Shown piece by piece: positions 8,733 to 18,069 of a stretch of DNA of 64,000 bases. Below the pieces are notes generated by a model. That model did no database searches and was not told where the DNA came from. It saw nothing but the letters and a program-made list of their open reading frames with translations. How positions within the stretch are numbered: position 1 is the stretch's first letter; each line of letters starts with the position of its first letter. Position numbers and translations under genes: made by a program. The DNA is from Thermoleophilia bacterium (lineage in GTDB: Bacteria; Actinomycetota; Thermoleophilia; UBA2241): assembly GCA_041393415.1 (NCBI GenBank), contig JAWKKE010000002.1, forward strand, positions 186,001 through 250,000. Direction: 5' to 3'.

Positions 8733-10019
8733 ATGACCGTGCCGTCAACATGCGCCGGCCCGTCGCATATCCTGCTTCTCGGGTCGACGGGATCCATCGG
8801 TACCCAGGCGCTCGAAGTGATCGCCGCCCTGCCCGACGCCACGGTGTGCGGTCTCGCCGCCGGCCGCAACATCGACCTGCTCGAACGACAGGCGGGCGCG
8901 CACGGCGTCAACTCGGTCTGGGTGCGCGACCAGTCAAGCGCGAACAGGCTGGCCGCGCGCGCGCCATCCCTAACCGTAGGGAGCGGAGAAGCCGGCTTGC
9001 ATGAGCTGATCGACGCGTCCGCCGCCGCCGCACAGCATGCCCATGCCCGCTTCATCGTGCTCAACGGCATCGTCGGCGCCGCAGGATTGCGCGCCACCAT
9101 CGCGGCCCTCCGCAGTGGCGCCACAGTGGCGCTCGCCAACAAGGAGAGCCTCGTCGCCGGCGGTCCCTTCGTGCTCGAGGCCGCGAAACGGTGGGGAGGT
9201 GTCATCCTGCCCGTCGACAGCGAGCACAGCGCCATCTTTCAGTGCCTGGCCGGGGGAGAGGGAGGAGCTACGCGCCCCCCGGAGGAGATCGAGGAGATCA
9301 TACTGACGGGGTCCGGAGGTCCATTCCGCGGTCGGTCTGCGGCCGACATGCTCGCCGTGGCGCCGGCCGAAGCCCTAGCCCATCCCACGTGGACGATGGG
9401 CGCCAAGATCAGCATCGACTCGGCGACACTCATGAACAAGGGTCTCGAGGTCATCGAAGCACATCGCCTCTTCGAGGTGCCCTACGAACGCCTCACGGTC
9501 CTCATCAACCCGCAGAGCACGGTCCACAGCATGGTCCGCTTCACCGACGGCGCCATCCTCGCTCATCTCGGCGTACCCGACATGCGCACGCCCATCGGCT
9601 ACGCGCTCGCCTATCCGCAACGACCCGCTCTGCCGATGGTCCGACGCTTCGACTTCCTCGCGGGCACGCTCACCTTCGAGGCCCCGGACACCGAAGCGTT
9701 CCCCTGCTTGACACTGGCTCGCGAGGCCGGCCGCGTTGCGGCCGCCGCGGAAGCCGCGCACAGCGCCAGCTTGAGCGCGTCGCGACACGGCGCCACCGCT
9801 GCACGAACCGTCGCGGCGCCGATTGTCCTCAACGCAGCCAACGAGATCGCCGTGCAGGGCTTCCTCGAACATCGACTGCGGTTCCCCGCCATCCCCGAGA
9901 TCGTCGAGCGTTGCCTCACCTTGCTCGGCGACGCGCCCGTCACCAGCCTCGACGACGTCTACGCCTGCGATGACGAAGCCCGTCGTTTTGCGCGCGAGGC
10001 GGCCGATCACCTGAGCTAG
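8733..10019 (+). CDS. dxr: 1-deoxy-D-xylulose 5-phosphate reductoisomerase
   Basis: Second enzyme of the MEP isoprenoid pathway, converting DXP to MEP with NADPH. The NADPH-binding loop GSTGSIGTQAL is at the N-terminus; the metal and substrate segments ANKESLVAGG, PVDSEHSAIFQCL and the flexible-loop NPQSTVHSMVRF are all present. ATG 8733 gives 428 residues, slightly longer than usual because of an Ala-rich stretch near residue 345. With ispG downstream and uppS upstream it forms an isoprenoid gene group. Confidence 0.95.
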   Translation: MTVPSTCAGPSHILLLGSTGSIGTQALEVIAALPDATVCGLAAGRNIDLLERQAGAHGVNSVWVRDQSSANRLAARAPSLTVGSGEAGLHELIDASAAAAQHAHARFIVLNGIVGAAGLRATIAALRSGATVALANKESLVAGGPFVLEAAKRWGGVILPVDSEHSAIFQCLAGGEGGATRPPEEIEEIILTGSGGPFRGRSAADMLAVAPAEALAHPTWTMGAKISIDSATLMNKGLEVIEAHRLFEVPYERLTVLINPQSTVHSMVRFTDGAILAHLGVPDMRTPIGYALAYPQRPALPMVRRFDFLAGTLTFEAPDTEAFPCLTLAREAGRVAAAAEAAHSASLSASRHGATAARTVAAPIVLNAANEIAVQGFLEHRLRFPAIPEIVERCLTLLGDAPVTSLDDVYACDDEARRFAREAADHLS

Positions 10020-10051
10020 AGCAAGCGCCCCGGTACGCTTCTCGCCGGCCG

Positions 10052-10060
10052 TGGTATCCT
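10052..10060 (+). promoter_or_regulatory. Extended -10 element placed for a leaderless rseP transcript
   Basis: TGGTATCCT ends 6 bases before the rseP ATG (10067), the same spacing as at dxr. A start 6-7 bases after the -10 would fall on the ATG. There is no Shine-Dalgarno sequence in the gap. The element lies in the 47-base spacer between dxr and rseP. Confidence 0.45.
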
Positions 10061-10066
10061 GAGATC

Positions 10067-11230
10067 ATGGATGACGACACCCGCTCAGAGGCGTCCGCCG
10101 CCTCGACTCGCCGCCTCAGCCCCTGGTCACTCGTTCTCGCCGCCGCAGTCGTCGCCGCGCTGATTTTCGGACAGTGGACACTCCTCATCGGCGTGCTAGG
10201 CCTGGCGCTCCTCATCACCGTTCATGAGTTCGGTCACTTCATCGCCGCGAAAGCGTTCGGTATGCGCGTCGAGAAGTTCTACATCGGATTCCCGCCGGCC
10301 GCGTTGCGCCATACGTGGGGCGAGACCGAGTACGGCGTCGGCATCATTCCGCTCGGCGGCTTCTGCAAGATCAGCGGGATGACTCCGGAAGAGGAAGTGC
10401 CCGAGGGCACCGGCGAGCGCGCTTACTACCGCAAGCCGGTCTGGCAGCGCAACATCACCATCTTCGCCGGACCGTTCATGAACTTCGTCGCCGCTGCCGT
10501 CATTCTCATCCTATTCATCGGCATCCAAGGTGTGCCCACGGCGACGCTGACCATCGAAGAGATCGTCGCCGATGGTCCCGCCGCGCAAGCGGGCATTCAG
10601 ACAGGCGACCTCATCGTCGCCGCCGACGGCACCACATTCGCGACATGGGACGACGCATCCTCGTACTTTCGCGCGCACCCCAACGAGACCATCCAACTGA
10701 CCATCGAACGCACCGCTGCGGACGGCACAACCTCACGCCAAACCGTCCCCGTGCATCTCACCGAGAACCCTGAGCTTCCCGGTGCCGGGTATATGGGTGT
10801 GCGCGCTGGCATGCTCACCGAGCATCCAGGTCCAATCGAGACGGTGAGACTCGGCCTCGAGGCATTCAAGGGCGTTGTGGTCGGTACGTTTACCGGCTTC
10901 TGGTGGCTGCTCAGCGGGAAGATCAGTGTCTCCGGCCCCGACGGAGCCGTGGGACCGGTAGGAATCCTCAACGTCAGCCGCGAGGCAGTGCAGCAGAACT
11001 GGTACCCAATTCTGCTCGCCTTCCTCAGCTTCAACCTCGGCATCATCAACCTCCTGCCGATCCTGCCTTTTGACGGCGGGCACATCGCCTTCAATCTCCT
11101 CGAGAAGGTGCGAGGCAAGCGCCTGGACGCCAAGGTCTTCGAGCGCGTCGTGGCCTTCGGGACAGTCCTACTGGTCGCGCTGTTCATCTTTCTCACCTTC
11201 AACGATGTCAAGCGCATCGTCGGTGGGTAG
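10067..11230 (+). CDS. rseP: RseP/RIP family site-2 zinc metalloprotease
   Basis: Intramembrane protease that cleaves membrane-bound regulators such as anti-sigma factors. The zinc site HEFGHF is in the first core helix, the segment FPPAALRHTWGETEYGVGIIPLGGFCKI follows in two parts, a PDZ domain covers roughly residues 150-235, and the second metal site LPILPFDGGH is near the C-terminus. Four membrane segments. 387 residues, normal size. It sits in the common dxr-rseP-ispG order, here with an epimerase gene between rseP and ispG. Confidence 0.93.
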   Translation: MDDDTRSEASAASTRRLSPWSLVLAAAVVAALIFGQWTLLIGVLGLALLITVHEFGHFIAAKAFGMRVEKFYIGFPPAALRHTWGETEYGVGIIPLGGFCKISGMTPEEEVPEGTGERAYYRKPVWQRNITIFAGPFMNFVAAAVILILFIGIQGVPTATLTIEEIVADGPAAQAGIQTGDLIVAADGTTFATWDDASSYFRAHPNETIQLTIERTAADGTTSRQTVPVHLTENPELPGAGYMGVRAGMLTEHPGPIETVRLGLEAFKGVVVGTFTGFWWLLSGKISVSGPDGAVGPVGILNVSREAVQQNWYPILLAFLSFNLGIINLLPILPFDGGHIAFNLLEKVRGKRLDAKVFERVVAFGTVLLVALFIFLTFNDVKRIVGG

Positions 11231-12239
11231 AGGCCGATCCCAAGTCCCGGAAGAGCGCGAAGGACGGCCGATCCTCGTTACCGGGGGCGCCGGCTTCATT
11301 GGGTCGCACCTCGTCAAGGCACTGCTGACGTCCGGTCACAGCGTACGCGTCCTCGACGACTTCAGCACCGGAAACACCGCCAATCTCTCGGGTGTGGAGG
11401 CGCTGGCGGCTGCGCACAACGTCCGCTTCCAGCTTCTCCACGGCGACGTGCGCGACGACTTCCGCGTGCGCGACGCCGTGAGCTCCTGCCGAGCGGTGGC
11501 GCACCTTGCGGCTGTTGCCTCAGTCGCCCGCTCTGTTGAGGACCCTGTCGGCGCGAACAGCGTGACCCACGGCGGCACGGTTAACGTAGTTCGCCGTGCC
11601 GTCGAAGCCGAAGTCCCGCGCGTCGTCCTCGCGTCAAGCTGCGCGGTGTACGGCGATCCTCAGAGCTTGCCGGTCGCCGAGACCGCCGCGCTATGCCCCA
11701 TGAGCCCCTACGCGCAAGCCAAACTCGCCGCCGAGGAAGTATGCTCAAGCGCCGCTCACGCCGGCCAAGCCACCGCCGTCGCCCTGCGCTTCTTCAACGT
11801 CTACGGTCCTCGCCAAGATCCCAGCTCTGAGTACTCCGGGGTCATCAGTCGTTTCATGCACGCCGCCAGCCACGGAGACGGAGTTACCATCTACGGCGAC
11901 GGCCTCCAAACGCGTGACTTCGTCTACGTCGACGACGTTGTCGATGCCGTCCTCCGAGCGCTCTTTCGTCCGCTCACGGGGTATTCGCTGATGAACGTGG
12001 GCTCCGGTGTGGAGTCGAGTCTCCTCGATCTACTCAGCCGGATCCAAGAACTCTGCGGTCGCACCGTCGCCCGCGACCGGCGACCAGCACGAGAGGGCGA
12101 CATCCGCCATTCGCGTGCCGATGCCGGCCGCGCAGCCTGGGTGCTCGGCTGGCGGCCACACTCGAGCTTGGCCGACGGATTGGCCGCCACGTGGTCTTGG
12201 CACACAACTGCCGCCAACCAGCCGCCAGCCGGTGCCTAG
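11205..12239 (+). CDS. NAD-dependent epimerase/dehydratase, UDP-glucose 4-epimerase-like
   Basis: Extended short-chain dehydrogenase acting on a nucleotide sugar. It shows the NAD loop VTGGAGFIGSHL, a catalytic YAQAK (Tyr-x-x-x-Lys) after the SSCAVYGDP strand, and the substrate segment RFFNVYGPRQDP with IYGDGLQTRDFVYVDD. The start is uncertain: ATG 11205 overlaps the end of rseP by 26 bases and GTG 11223 overlaps by 8; both lack a strong ribosome site. Its stop overlaps the GTG of ispG by 8 bases. The exact sugar substrate cannot be told from the sequence. Confidence 0.85.
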   Translation: MSSASSVGRGRSQVPEEREGRPILVTGGAGFIGSHLVKALLTSGHSVRVLDDFSTGNTANLSGVEALAAAHNVRFQLLHGDVRDDFRVRDAVSSCRAVAHLAAVASVARSVEDPVGANSVTHGGTVNVVRRAVEAEVPRVVLASSCAVYGDPQSLPVAETAALCPMSPYAQAKLAAEEVCSSAAHAGQATAVALRFFNVYGPRQDPSSEYSGVISRFMHAASHGDGVTIYGDGLQTRDFVYVDDVVDAVLRALFRPLTGYSLMNVGSGVESSLLDLLSRIQELCGRTVARDRRPAREGDIRHSRADAGRAAWVLGWRPHSSLADGLAATWSWHTTAANQPPAGA

Positions 12240-13317
12240 TACCCGCGAAATCCAGCTCGGACCGGTCAGGGTCGGCGGCGGCTCGCCCGTCGTCGTTCAA
12301 TCCATGACGTGCACGCGCACCGGAGACGCCACCGCCACGCTCGCCCAAGTCGAAGCTCTCGCCGCCGCCGGCTGCGAGCTCGTACGCGTCACCCTCCCGA
12401 GCGTACACGACGTCCCCTCGTTCACACGCGTCGTGCGTGAGTCGCGGCTGCCCATCATCGCTGACATCCATTTCGATTGGCGCCTGGCCATGGCCGCCAT
12501 CGAGGCCGGCGCCGCAGGCATCCGAATCAATCCCGGCACAATGAACGAGCGGCACGTCCACGAGATCGTGCGTGCCGCGGCGAACACCGGGGACCATCCT
12601 GTGGCTATCCGCATCGGCGTCAACTCGGGGTCACTCCCACGCGACTTGCGCGATCGAGCCACGCACAGCCCGGACGAAGCCCTCGTGGAGGCCGCGCTTC
12701 GGTGGGCACACCTGTTCGACGCCTGGGAGTTCTCTGCCTACAAGCTCAGCGTCAAGAGCTCCAGCGTTCCCGCCACAATCGCCGCCTACCGTCTCCTCGC
12801 GACGCAGACCGAGGCGCCTCTCCACGTCGGTGTCACGGAAGCAGGAACGCTGTGGGGAGGAACGATCAAGAGCGCCGTCGGCATCGGCGCACTCCTGGCC
12901 GACGGCATCGGCGATACGATCCGGGTGAGTCTCACCGGCGATCCCGTGCAGGAGGTCCGTGTCGCCTGGAAGATCCTCGCCGCGCTCGACTTGCGCCGCC
13001 GCGGCCCAGACATCATCAGCTGTCCGACCTGCGGACGCACCGAGATCGACATCGTGAGCCTCGCTCAGGAGGTCGAGGCTCGGTTCGAGCGAGAGCCCGA
13101 GTTCGCGACCCGATCGTTCAGCGTCGCCGTGATGGGTTGCTGCGTCAACGGGCCCGAGGAGGCCAAGCACGCCGACTTCGGCATCGCCGCGGGGGCAGGA
13201 GGCGGCCAGCTCTTTGCCCACGGAGAGCGTGTGGCGACGCTGCCTGCCGGCGATCTCCTTGAAGCACTCCTCGAACTCGTGCGCTCGCGACTCGCCGTGT
13301 CGCCATCAGACTCGTAA
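12232..13317 (+). CDS. ispG: 4-hydroxy-3-methylbut-2-enyl-diphosphate synthase
   Basis: Iron-sulphur enzyme of the MEP pathway (GcpE), converting MEcPP to HMBPP. The TIM-barrel part has VVVQSMTCTRT, PIIADIHFDW and AGIRINPG; the C-terminal cluster ligands are CPTC plus the Cys of MGCCVNGPEEAK. The GTG at 12232 overlaps the preceding epimerase stop and gives 361 residues, the normal bacterial length. The last motif reads GCCVNGPEEA where most family members have GCVVNGPGEA, so an extra Cys lies next to the ligand. A strong terminator follows. Confidence 0.93.
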   Translation: MPSTREIQLGPVRVGGGSPVVVQSMTCTRTGDATATLAQVEALAAAGCELVRVTLPSVHDVPSFTRVVRESRLPIIADIHFDWRLAMAAIEAGAAGIRINPGTMNERHVHEIVRAAANTGDHPVAIRIGVNSGSLPRDLRDRATHSPDEALVEAALRWAHLFDAWEFSAYKLSVKSSSVPATIAAYRLLATQTEAPLHVGVTEAGTLWGGTIKSAVGIGALLADGIGDTIRVSLTGDPVQEVRVAWKILAALDLRRRGPDIISCPTCGRTEIDIVSLAQEVEARFEREPEFATRSFSVAVMGCCVNGPEEAKHADFGIAAGAGGGQLFAHGERVATLPAGDLLEALLELVRSRLAVSPSDS

Positions 13318-13352
13318 ACGCGGCAAGCGAGATCAGCAAGAGATCAGCAAGA

Positions 13353-13383
13353 GAAGAGGGGCGCCCACCGGGCGCCCCTCTTC
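13353..13383. terminator. Bidirectional hairpin terminator
   Basis: A perfect 14-bp stem (13353-13366 with 13370-13383) closes on the 3-base loop ACC. It lies between ispG (plus) and the LAFTG surface protein (minus), which converge, so it can serve both. The arms begin with GAAGAG and end with CTCTTC, giving short A/T tracts on each side but no long U run. Two copies of AGATCAGCAAG stand just before it (about 13331-13352). Confidence 0.8.
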
Positions 13384-13414
13384 GGCATCGTTCGTCTTCT
13401 GCTGGCGCGCTGCG

Positions 13415-13780
13415 CTAGTGACGGCGCCGCAGAGCGAAGCCGCCGCCGACGAGGCCGGCGCCACCGGCCAGGAGCAGCAGCAGGGGCGCGCCGGTAAAGG
13501 CGAGCTCACCGCTCTGTGTACCGGGATCCTGCAGACTGGCGAGGTAGTCCTCGAGCTCACCGGCGTAGTCGGAGTAGTGCTCACCGGTAGGATCGTTCTG
13601 CAGGTATGCGATGGCGGCACGGATCTCCTCCGCCGTCCAGTCGCCGTCCAGTGTGCCATCGGCGATATCGGCGATGATTGCGTCGATCGTCGTCTGCGAG
13701 ACCGTTGCCTGTGCGACCGCCGCGAACGCCAACATGAGCACCAGCGTGAGCGCGACGACCGCGATGACTTTCGTCTTCAT
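13415..13780 (-). CDS. Small secreted protein with LAFTG sortase signal
   Basis: 121 residues: Sec signal peptide MKTKVIAVVALTLVLMLAFA ending near AQA, a short acidic helical domain (about residues 25-90), then LAFTG at residues 93-97, a hydrophobic stretch rich in Leu/Gly, and the tail RRRH. This is a cell-wall sorting signal of the LAxTG type used by class E sortases in high-GC Gram-positives. GAGGGGGAGG precedes the ATG at 13780 with good spacing. The middle domain is not recognised. The sortase is not in the window. Confidence 0.78.
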   Translation of the reverse strand: MKTKVIAVVALTLVLMLAFAAVAQATVSQTTIDAIIADIADGTLDGDWTAEEIRAAIAYLQNDPTGEHYSDYAGELEDYLASLQDPGTQSGELAFTGAPLLLLLAGGAGLVGGGFALRRRH

Positions 13781-13952
13781 TATGCGCCTCCCCCTCAATC
13801 GCAACCGCCGGCCCGCCGCCGGCTAAAGTCCATACTCTACTGCTTCTTCGCCACAAGTTAGTGGCATCCTACCCCAAACCGCAGACCCGTAGTCCCAATG
13901 TTGCCAGACTAGTTCGCGGTTTCGGCGGCACCGAGACAGATTGGGCCGATGC

Positions 13953-13958
13953 TATACT
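13953..13958 (+). promoter_or_regulatory. -10 box for the fcl-gmd operon
   Basis: TATACT ends 10 bases before the fcl ATG (13969), with no ribosome site between, so the mRNA would have a leader of only a few bases. A matching -35 box is not clear. It follows the terminated LAFTG gene transcribed away from it. Confidence 0.4.
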
Positions 13959-13968
13959 GGCCGTCACT

Positions 13969-14952
13969 ATGGCGTCCTCGTTCGCGCTGTCCACCAACTC
14001 CCGCATCTTCGTTTCCGGCCACCGTGGCCTGGTCGGCAGCTCGATCGTACGCGCGCTGCGGGCGTCAGGGTATTCGTGTGTACTGACCGCCGATCGCGCG
14101 GCGGTCGACCTCACCGACCAGCGGGCCACCAGTCGCTTTCTTGCCGACGCGCGACCAGACGTCGTCGTCCTCGCCGCCGCCAAGGTCGGAGGGATCCGCG
14201 CCAACTGGGAGCAGCCGTGGGAGTTCCTCTGCGAGAACTTGCAGATCGAGACCAACGTCATCGCTGGCGCTTTCGCGGTTGGCGTCCGGCGACTCGTCTT
14301 CTTGGGAAGCTCCTGTATCTATCCGAGAGACGCCGAGCAGCCGCTCAGGGAGGAGGCGCTCTTGAGTGGCCCGCTCGAAGAAACCAATCGCGCCTACGCG
14401 GTCGCCAAGATCGCGGGCATCGAGGCGTGCCGCAGTCTCAATCGCGAGTATGACACCGACTACATCTCGCTGATGCCCACGAATCTCTACGGCCCCGGCG
14501 ACAACTTCGACCTCTCCACGAGTCACGTGCTGCCAGCGCTCATCCGCAAGTTCCACGAAGCCAAAGCAAACGGTCACGCACCCGTTCGACTCTGGGGCAG
14601 GGGTGTTGCCCTGCGAGAATTCCTTCACGTAGACGATCTCGGTGAGGCAGTAGTGTTCTGCCTGGAACGCGTCCACGCCGCAGACGTCCCCGACGGCATC
14701 TTGAACGTCGGCTGCGGATCAGACCTCTCCATACGCGACCTGGCCGGCAAAGTGCAAGAAGTCGTGGGTCACCGCGGGCCCGTGGAATGGGATGCCAGCA
14801 TGCCCGACGGAACCCCGCGCAAACTCATGGACAGCGGCCGCCTGCGCACCTTTGGGTGGCGGCCGCGCATCTCACTCGATGAGGGCCTCGCAAGCACCTA
14901 CAACTGGTACGTCGCCAATGTCGCCGACCATGCAAGCACGAGGAGCGAATGA
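13969..14952 (+). CDS. fcl: GDP-L-fucose synthase
   Basis: Epimerase-reductase that converts GDP-4-keto-6-deoxymannose to GDP-L-fucose with NADPH. The Rossmann loop is FVSGHRGLVGSSI; the diagnostic AAAKVGGIRANWEQP, the catalytic FLGSSCIYP and YAVAK (Tyr/Lys) and MPTNLYGPGDNFD are all present. ATG 13969 gives 327 residues, normal. Its stop overlaps the gmd start by 4 bases, so the two-step GDP-fucose pathway is one operon, in the reverse of the pathway order. Confidence 0.94.
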   Translation: MASSFALSTNSRIFVSGHRGLVGSSIVRALRASGYSCVLTADRAAVDLTDQRATSRFLADARPDVVVLAAAKVGGIRANWEQPWEFLCENLQIETNVIAGAFAVGVRRLVFLGSSCIYPRDAEQPLREEALLSGPLEETNRAYAVAKIAGIEACRSLNREYDTDYISLMPTNLYGPGDNFDLSTSHVLPALIRKFHEAKANGHAPVRLWGRGVALREFLHVDDLGEAVVFCLERVHAADVPDGILNVGCGSDLSIRDLAGKVQEVVGHRGPVEWDASMPDGTPRKLMDSGRLRTFGWRPRISLDEGLASTYNWYVANVADHASTRSE

Positions 14953-16106
14953 CGAAGACGGCGCTCATCACCGGCGTCACCGGCCAGGACGGCGCCTATC
15001 TCGCCGAGCACCTCCTTGAGCTGGGCTACACGGTCCACGGCATCAAGCGCCGCTCAAGCCTCATCACCACCGACCGCGTCGATCACCTCTACCAGGATCC
15101 ACACATCCCCGGTGGCCGCTTCTTCATGCACTACGGCGACATGACCGACGCCACCAATCTCATCCGCATCGTGCAAGAGACGCAGCCGGACGAGATCTAC
15201 AACCTTGCCGCTCAGAGTCATGTGCAGGTGAGCTTCGAGACACCCGAGTACACCGCCAACGCCGACGCTCTAGGCACGTTGCGCCTTCTCGAGTCGATCC
15301 GCATCTTGCACCTGGAGGATCGCGTGCGCTTCTACCAGGCTTCCACAAGCGAGATGTTCGGCCTCGTCGCCGAGAGCCCCCAGCGCGAGACCACACCGTT
15401 CTACCCGCGCAGCCCCTACGGGGCCGCCAAGGTGTACGGCTACTGGATCACCGTCAACTACCGCGAAGCGTACGGGCTCCACGCCAGCAACGGCATCTTG
15501 TTCAACCACGAGAGCCCCATTCGCGGCGAGACGTTCGTAACACGCAAGATCACGCGCGCAGTCGCGCGCATCGTGCTCGGACTCGAGTCGACGCTGTGGC
15601 TCGGCAATCTCGACTCACGACGCGACTGGGGACACGCTCGCGACTATGTAACGGCCATGCATCTCATGCTGCAACAGGACAACCCCGACGACTACGTCAT
15701 CGCCAGCGGCGAGCAGCACAGCGTGCGCGAGTTCGTCCTCTACGCGTTTGCCCGCGCCGGCATCACGCTGCGCTTCGAAGGAAGCGCAGCGGAAGAGCGC
15801 GCTGTCGTCGACGCCATCGACACGGCACTCCTGGAGGAAGCACGCGGCGAGTACGCCCCGCCAAACAACGCCGAGCCGCTGCGGCGCGGCGCAACGCTCG
15901 TATGCGTCGATCCGCGCTACTATCGCCCCACCGAAGTCGCAACACTCTTGGGCGATCCCAGCAAGGCCGCGGCCAAACTCGGGTGGCGCGCCACCACAAG
16001 TCTGGCCGATCTGATTGCAGAGATGGTCGCGTCCGACCTGGTAGAGGCCCGCCGCGACGCCCTCAACCGCAGCCGCGGTTTCGCCATCAAGACGCCGCGC
16101 GAGTGA
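14949..16106 (+). CDS. gmd: GDP-mannose 4,6-dehydratase
   Basis: Makes GDP-4-keto-6-deoxymannose from GDP-mannose. The NADP loop is ITGVTGQDGAYLAEHL, followed by GIKRRSSLI, NLAAQSHVQVSFE, the catalytic STSEMFG and YGAAKVYGYW, and NHESPIRGETFVTRKI. AGGAG lies just before the ATG, inside the end of fcl. At 385 residues it is a little longer than typical (about 345-370), the difference being a charged insertion around residues 285-310. Its substrate could come from the GDP-mannose synthase at 27397-29970. Confidence 0.94.
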   Translation: MTKTALITGVTGQDGAYLAEHLLELGYTVHGIKRRSSLITTDRVDHLYQDPHIPGGRFFMHYGDMTDATNLIRIVQETQPDEIYNLAAQSHVQVSFETPEYTANADALGTLRLLESIRILHLEDRVRFYQASTSEMFGLVAESPQRETTPFYPRSPYGAAKVYGYWITVNYREAYGLHASNGILFNHESPIRGETFVTRKITRAVARIVLGLESTLWLGNLDSRRDWGHARDYVTAMHLMLQQDNPDDYVIASGEQHSVREFVLYAFARAGITLRFEGSAAEERAVVDAIDTALLEEARGEYAPPNNAEPLRRGATLVCVDPRYYRPTEVATLLGDPSKAAAKLGWRATTSLADLIAEMVASDLVEARRDALNRSRGFAIKTPRE

Positions 16107-16189
16107 TGTCAGCGCAGGACCGCTAGCGGCGCCGAGCGCGCATCGCAGCCTCGCGGCGCGTCGCCCGCCCTGCAGTCCGACCGGCGGAT

Positions 16190-16198
16190 TGGTAGCAT
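16190..16198 (+). promoter_or_regulatory. Extended -10 promoter element for proS
   Basis: TGGTAGCAT matches TGnTAnnnT, 35 bases before the proS ATG at 16234. Transcription from about 16205 would leave a short leader containing GAGGT before the start codon. No -35 box is evident. Confidence 0.4.
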
Positions 16199-16233
16199 TG
16201 CGACACAACCGCCAGCCACCATCGCGAGGTCAC

Positions 16234-17964
16234 ATGCGCGCCAGCCAGCTTCTACTGCCCACCGTCAAAGAGGATCCGGCCGGCGCCGAAGCCATCAGCC
16301 ACAAGCTGATGGTGCGCGCCGGCCTTATACGCCAACTCGCGGCCGGCATCTACGTCTACCTGCCGGCCGGTTGGCGCGTCATCCAGAAGATCGCCACTGT
16401 GATCCGCGAGGAGATGAACGGTATCGGCTGCCAGGAGATGCTCATGCCGGTCTTGAACCCGGCGGAGATCTGGCAGCAATCGGGGCGTTGGACGGCCATC
16501 GGCGAAGAGCTCTTTCGCCTCCAAGACCGCAAGGGCACCGACATGGCGCTCGCCATGACTCACGAAGAAGTGATCACCTGGCTGGCGGCGCGCGAGGTCC
16601 AGAGCTACAAGCAGTTGCCCCAGCTCTGGTATCACATCCAGACCAAGGAGCGTGACGAGGCGCGGCCAAAGAGCGGCGTGCTGCGCACGCGTGAGTTCCT
16701 GATGAAAGACTCGTACAGCCTCGACGCCGACATCGAGGGCCTGCAAGCGAGCTACGCAAAGCATATCGAGGCGTACAACCGCATCTTCGTGCGCTGCGGC
16801 GTCGAATGCATGATGGTCGAGGGAGACTCGGGCATGATGGGCGGATCGGTGAGCCACGAGTTCATGGCGCGCGCGGACGCGGGAGAAGACGAGATCGTCT
16901 ACTGCTCCTCGTGCGGCTACGCCGCCAACACCGAGACGGCGCGTGCCGGCGACGAGAGCGAGCCTCCCGCCTCCGAGACGGCAGGGCTGCCAATCGACCT
17001 CACCTGCGATGCGCTTCTCTCCACACCGGATGTCAGAACCATCCAGCAGGTCGCGGCGTTCCTCGAGTTGCCGGAGCGTGCGTTCGTCAAAGCGCTCGTC
17101 GTCGTCGCAGAACCGGGGGACGGGAGATCGGGCGGACCCCTGATGGTACTCCTGCGAGGAGATCACGAGGTCAGCGAGCTCAAACTGCGCAAAGCGATCG
17201 GGGCACAGTTCCGGCTCGCAGCCGCCGACGAAGTGCTCGCTGCCCAAGGCATCGAACCGGGCTTCGTCGGGCCGCTGCCGACAACTCTGCCCATCTTCGC
17301 CGACGACGTGCTGCGCCGGGGTTCCTACGTCGCCGGCGCCAACCGCGCCGACCATCACCGCGGGGGCGTGACTCCTTCTCGCATTCCGGGAGTTACTTTC
17401 GCCGACCTTCGCACGGCGCGCGCCGCCGACGCCTGCCCATCATGCGGCGACACGCTGCGAGGCGCTCGGGTGATCGAGGTGGGCAACATCTTCCAGTTGG
17501 GAACCAAGTACTCCTCGCCCATGGGCGCGACGTTCCTCGACGAAGGAGGGAACGAGCAGCCAATCGTCATGGGCAGCTACGGCATCGGGCTGGCACGAAT
17601 CGCCGCCGCGGCGATCGAACAGCATCACGACGCCAACGGCATCATATGGCCGCAGAGTATTGCCCCGTTCCACGTGCACCTCGTCGTGGTGCGCAGTTCG
17701 GACGGAGTGCAAAAGGCACTGGCCGACGCGATCTACCGCGACACCACCGCCGCCGGCTTCGACGTCCTGTACGACGACCGCGACATGAGTCCGGGACCGA
17801 AGTTCAAGGACGCGGATCTGCTCGGCTGTCCCGCTCAGGTAATCGTCGGCAAGCGGGCTCCTGAAGGCCTCGTCGAACTGAAGCGCCGAGAATCCGGAGA
17901 GCGCCGCGACATCGCCGCCGACAAACTCGTCGCGGCTCTCGAGGAGTGCCTGAACAAGCGTTGA
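16234..17964 (+). CDS. proS: Prolyl-tRNA synthetase, bacterial type
   Basis: Class II aminoacyl-tRNA synthetase of 576 residues. Motif 1 (AGIYVYLPAGWRVIQKI), motif 2 (RDEARPKSGVLRTREFLMKDSYS, in two parts) and motif 3 (GSYGIGLARIAAA) are present. The YbaK-like editing insertion, which clears Ala-tRNA(Pro), lies between motifs 2 and 3 (about residues 245-385), and the anticodon-binding domain is at the C-terminus. GAGGT precedes the ATG. It has its own promoter-like element upstream. Confidence 0.96.
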   Translation: MRASQLLLPTVKEDPAGAEAISHKLMVRAGLIRQLAAGIYVYLPAGWRVIQKIATVIREEMNGIGCQEMLMPVLNPAEIWQQSGRWTAIGEELFRLQDRKGTDMALAMTHEEVITWLAAREVQSYKQLPQLWYHIQTKERDEARPKSGVLRTREFLMKDSYSLDADIEGLQASYAKHIEAYNRIFVRCGVECMMVEGDSGMMGGSVSHEFMARADAGEDEIVYCSSCGYAANTETARAGDESEPPASETAGLPIDLTCDALLSTPDVRTIQQVAAFLELPERAFVKALVVVAEPGDGRSGGPLMVLLRGDHEVSELKLRKAIGAQFRLAAADEVLAAQGIEPGFVGPLPTTLPIFADDVLRRGSYVAGANRADHHRGGVTPSRIPGVTFADLRTARAADACPSCGDTLRGARVIEVGNIFQLGTKYSSPMGATFLDEGGNEQPIVMGSYGIGLARIAAAAIEQHHDANGIIWPQSIAPFHVHLVVVRSSDGVQKALADAIYRDTTAAGFDVLYDDRDMSPGPKFKDADLLGCPAQVIVGKRAPEGLVELKRRESGERRDIAADKLVAALEECLNKR

Positions 17965-18069
17965 CACGCGACATCGTCAGCGCAGCGGCGGTGTAGTCGA
18001 GCGTGACAACAGGGTGGCCTGCCCAAAGACTCAAGTATCGGGCCGCACTGCACGATACCAGGTGCTGAG

